Origin: Flavobacterium sp.
GTDB taxonomy: Bacteria; Bacteroidota; Bacteroidia; Flavobacteriales; Flavobacteriaceae
DNA length: 64,000 nt
Assembly: GCF_024710485.1 (NCBI RefSeq)
Contig: NZ_JANJUQ010000031.1
Span: 62,001-126,000, forward strand
Direction: 5' to 3'
Shown here: piece after piece, positions 63,609-64,000 of the stretch
How positions within the stretch are numbered: the first letter of the stretch is position 1
How the letters are laid out: every line of letters begins with the position of its first letter
Program-made: the position numbers and the translations under genes
Notes under the pieces: generated by a model
Told to the model about the DNA's origin: nothing
The model's input: only the letters and a program-made list of their open reading frames with translations
Database searches by the model: none

Positions 63609-64000
63609 TTAGAAACTTATAGATGTACCAAAAGTAATTGTTCTCGGGTTAGGGAAATTAGTTACTGAAAGCGCAGTAATCGCTTCAGGATCAAAACCTC
63701 TCCATTTTGTCCACGTTAAAAGGTTTTCTCCTTGAACAAAAAATCTTACATTAGTAATTGGAGAATTTTTAAGGAACTTAGAAGGAACATTATACCCAAT
63801 GTTTACGTTTTTCAAACGTAAGAAAGACGAATCATATAAAAATCTGTCTGAATCAAAAAACACATCATTATTAGTAGCATTAATTGATGGTACATTAGAG
63901 GTAGTGTTTGTAGGAGTCCATTGATTTAAGAAGTCTGCAGTTACATTTTCTTCACCAATAAATGCTGGGTTTGAAGCCCATCTGAATTGGTTGTCAATTC
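63609..64000 (-). CDS. SusC/RagA family TonB-dependent transporter, 3' end only
   Basis: Only the C-terminal ~130 residues are in the window; the frame stays open to base 64000, so the gene continues beyond it. Typical SusC ending: FLNQWTPTNTTSNVPSIN, then FDSDRFLYDSSFLRLKNVNIGYNVPS, RFFVQGENLLTWTKWRGFDPEA and NFPNPRTITFGTSISF, ending in Phe as outer-membrane barrels do. It forms the outer-membrane channel that works with the SusD protein encoded 11 bases downstream. Confidence 0.95.
   Translation of the reverse strand, partial: IDNQFRWASNPAFIGEENVTADFLNQWTPTNTTSNVPSINATNNDVFFDSDRFLYDSSFLRLKNVNIGYNVPSKFLKNSPITNVRFFVQGENLLTWTKWRGFDPEAITALSVTNFPNPRTITFGTSISF

Overview
The window is chromosomal DNA of a Flavobacterium-like member of the Bacteroidota. 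The evidence is type IX secretion (T9SS) C-terminal signals, a SusC/SusD pair, a 482-residue GAPDH, mostly absent Shine-Dalgarno sequences, and several copies of the Bacteroidota -7 promoter element TAnnTTTG. Almost everything is core genome. I see no prophage, insertion sequence, CRISPR array or rRNA operon.

Layout. 1-2079: 3' end of a large T9SS cargo gene. 2177-9007: mixed housekeeping genes (hisS, an ABC permease, prmC, ribD, a HAD phosphatase, an IMPACT protein, a thioesterase, an acetyltransferase). 9195-11886: dnaA, a low-molecular-weight phosphatase and an RsmI-like methyltransferase. 11888-15899 (minus): a cell-wall group with dapF, a GNAT enzyme, mltG, a DUF2279 protein and a lysozyme-like protein. 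16034-19557: a DegP/HtrA protease, GAPDH and a small exported protein. 19613-28428 (minus): aconitase, an acyltransferase, a MoxR ATPase and three consecutive SurA/PpiC-type chaperone genes. 28686-30565: prfC and a small exported membrane protein. 30734-34264 (minus): a second T9SS cargo, of type C. 34879-48387 (minus): the transcription/translation superoperon tRNA-Thr, tRNA-Tyr, tRNA-Thr, tuf, tRNA-Trp, secE, nusG, rplKAJL, rpoBC and a DUF3467 gene. 48476-49973: hpf, xerC and rpsU. 50191-57044: acyl-CoA dehydrogenase, a helix-hairpin-helix protein, a PspC protein, a DUF2851 protein, a PNGase F-like enzyme fused to a GLPGLI domain, and cystathionine beta-synthase. 57232-64000 (minus): a putative porin, a T9SS subtilase, a surface lipoprotein, SusD and the end of SusC, which together look like a protein or glycoprotein uptake locus.

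The most unexpected signal is not a gene. Short tandem arrays with a strict period of seven bases, each with a different core sequence, recur between genes (3548-3603, 48059-48114, 50018-50052, 50153-50187, 55554-55622). One array (5445-5479) lies inside the prmC reading frame, where gain or loss of one unit would shift the frame. A GC-rich dispersed element occurs twice (about 50057-50122 and, inverted, 57139-57227). Other points worth a second look are a tRNA cluster that lacks the tRNA-Gly of the E. coli arrangement, a terminator that overlaps the promoter of the superoperon, hairpins at the rplL/rpoB and rpoB/rpoC junctions, and the GLPGLI-PNGase F fusion.
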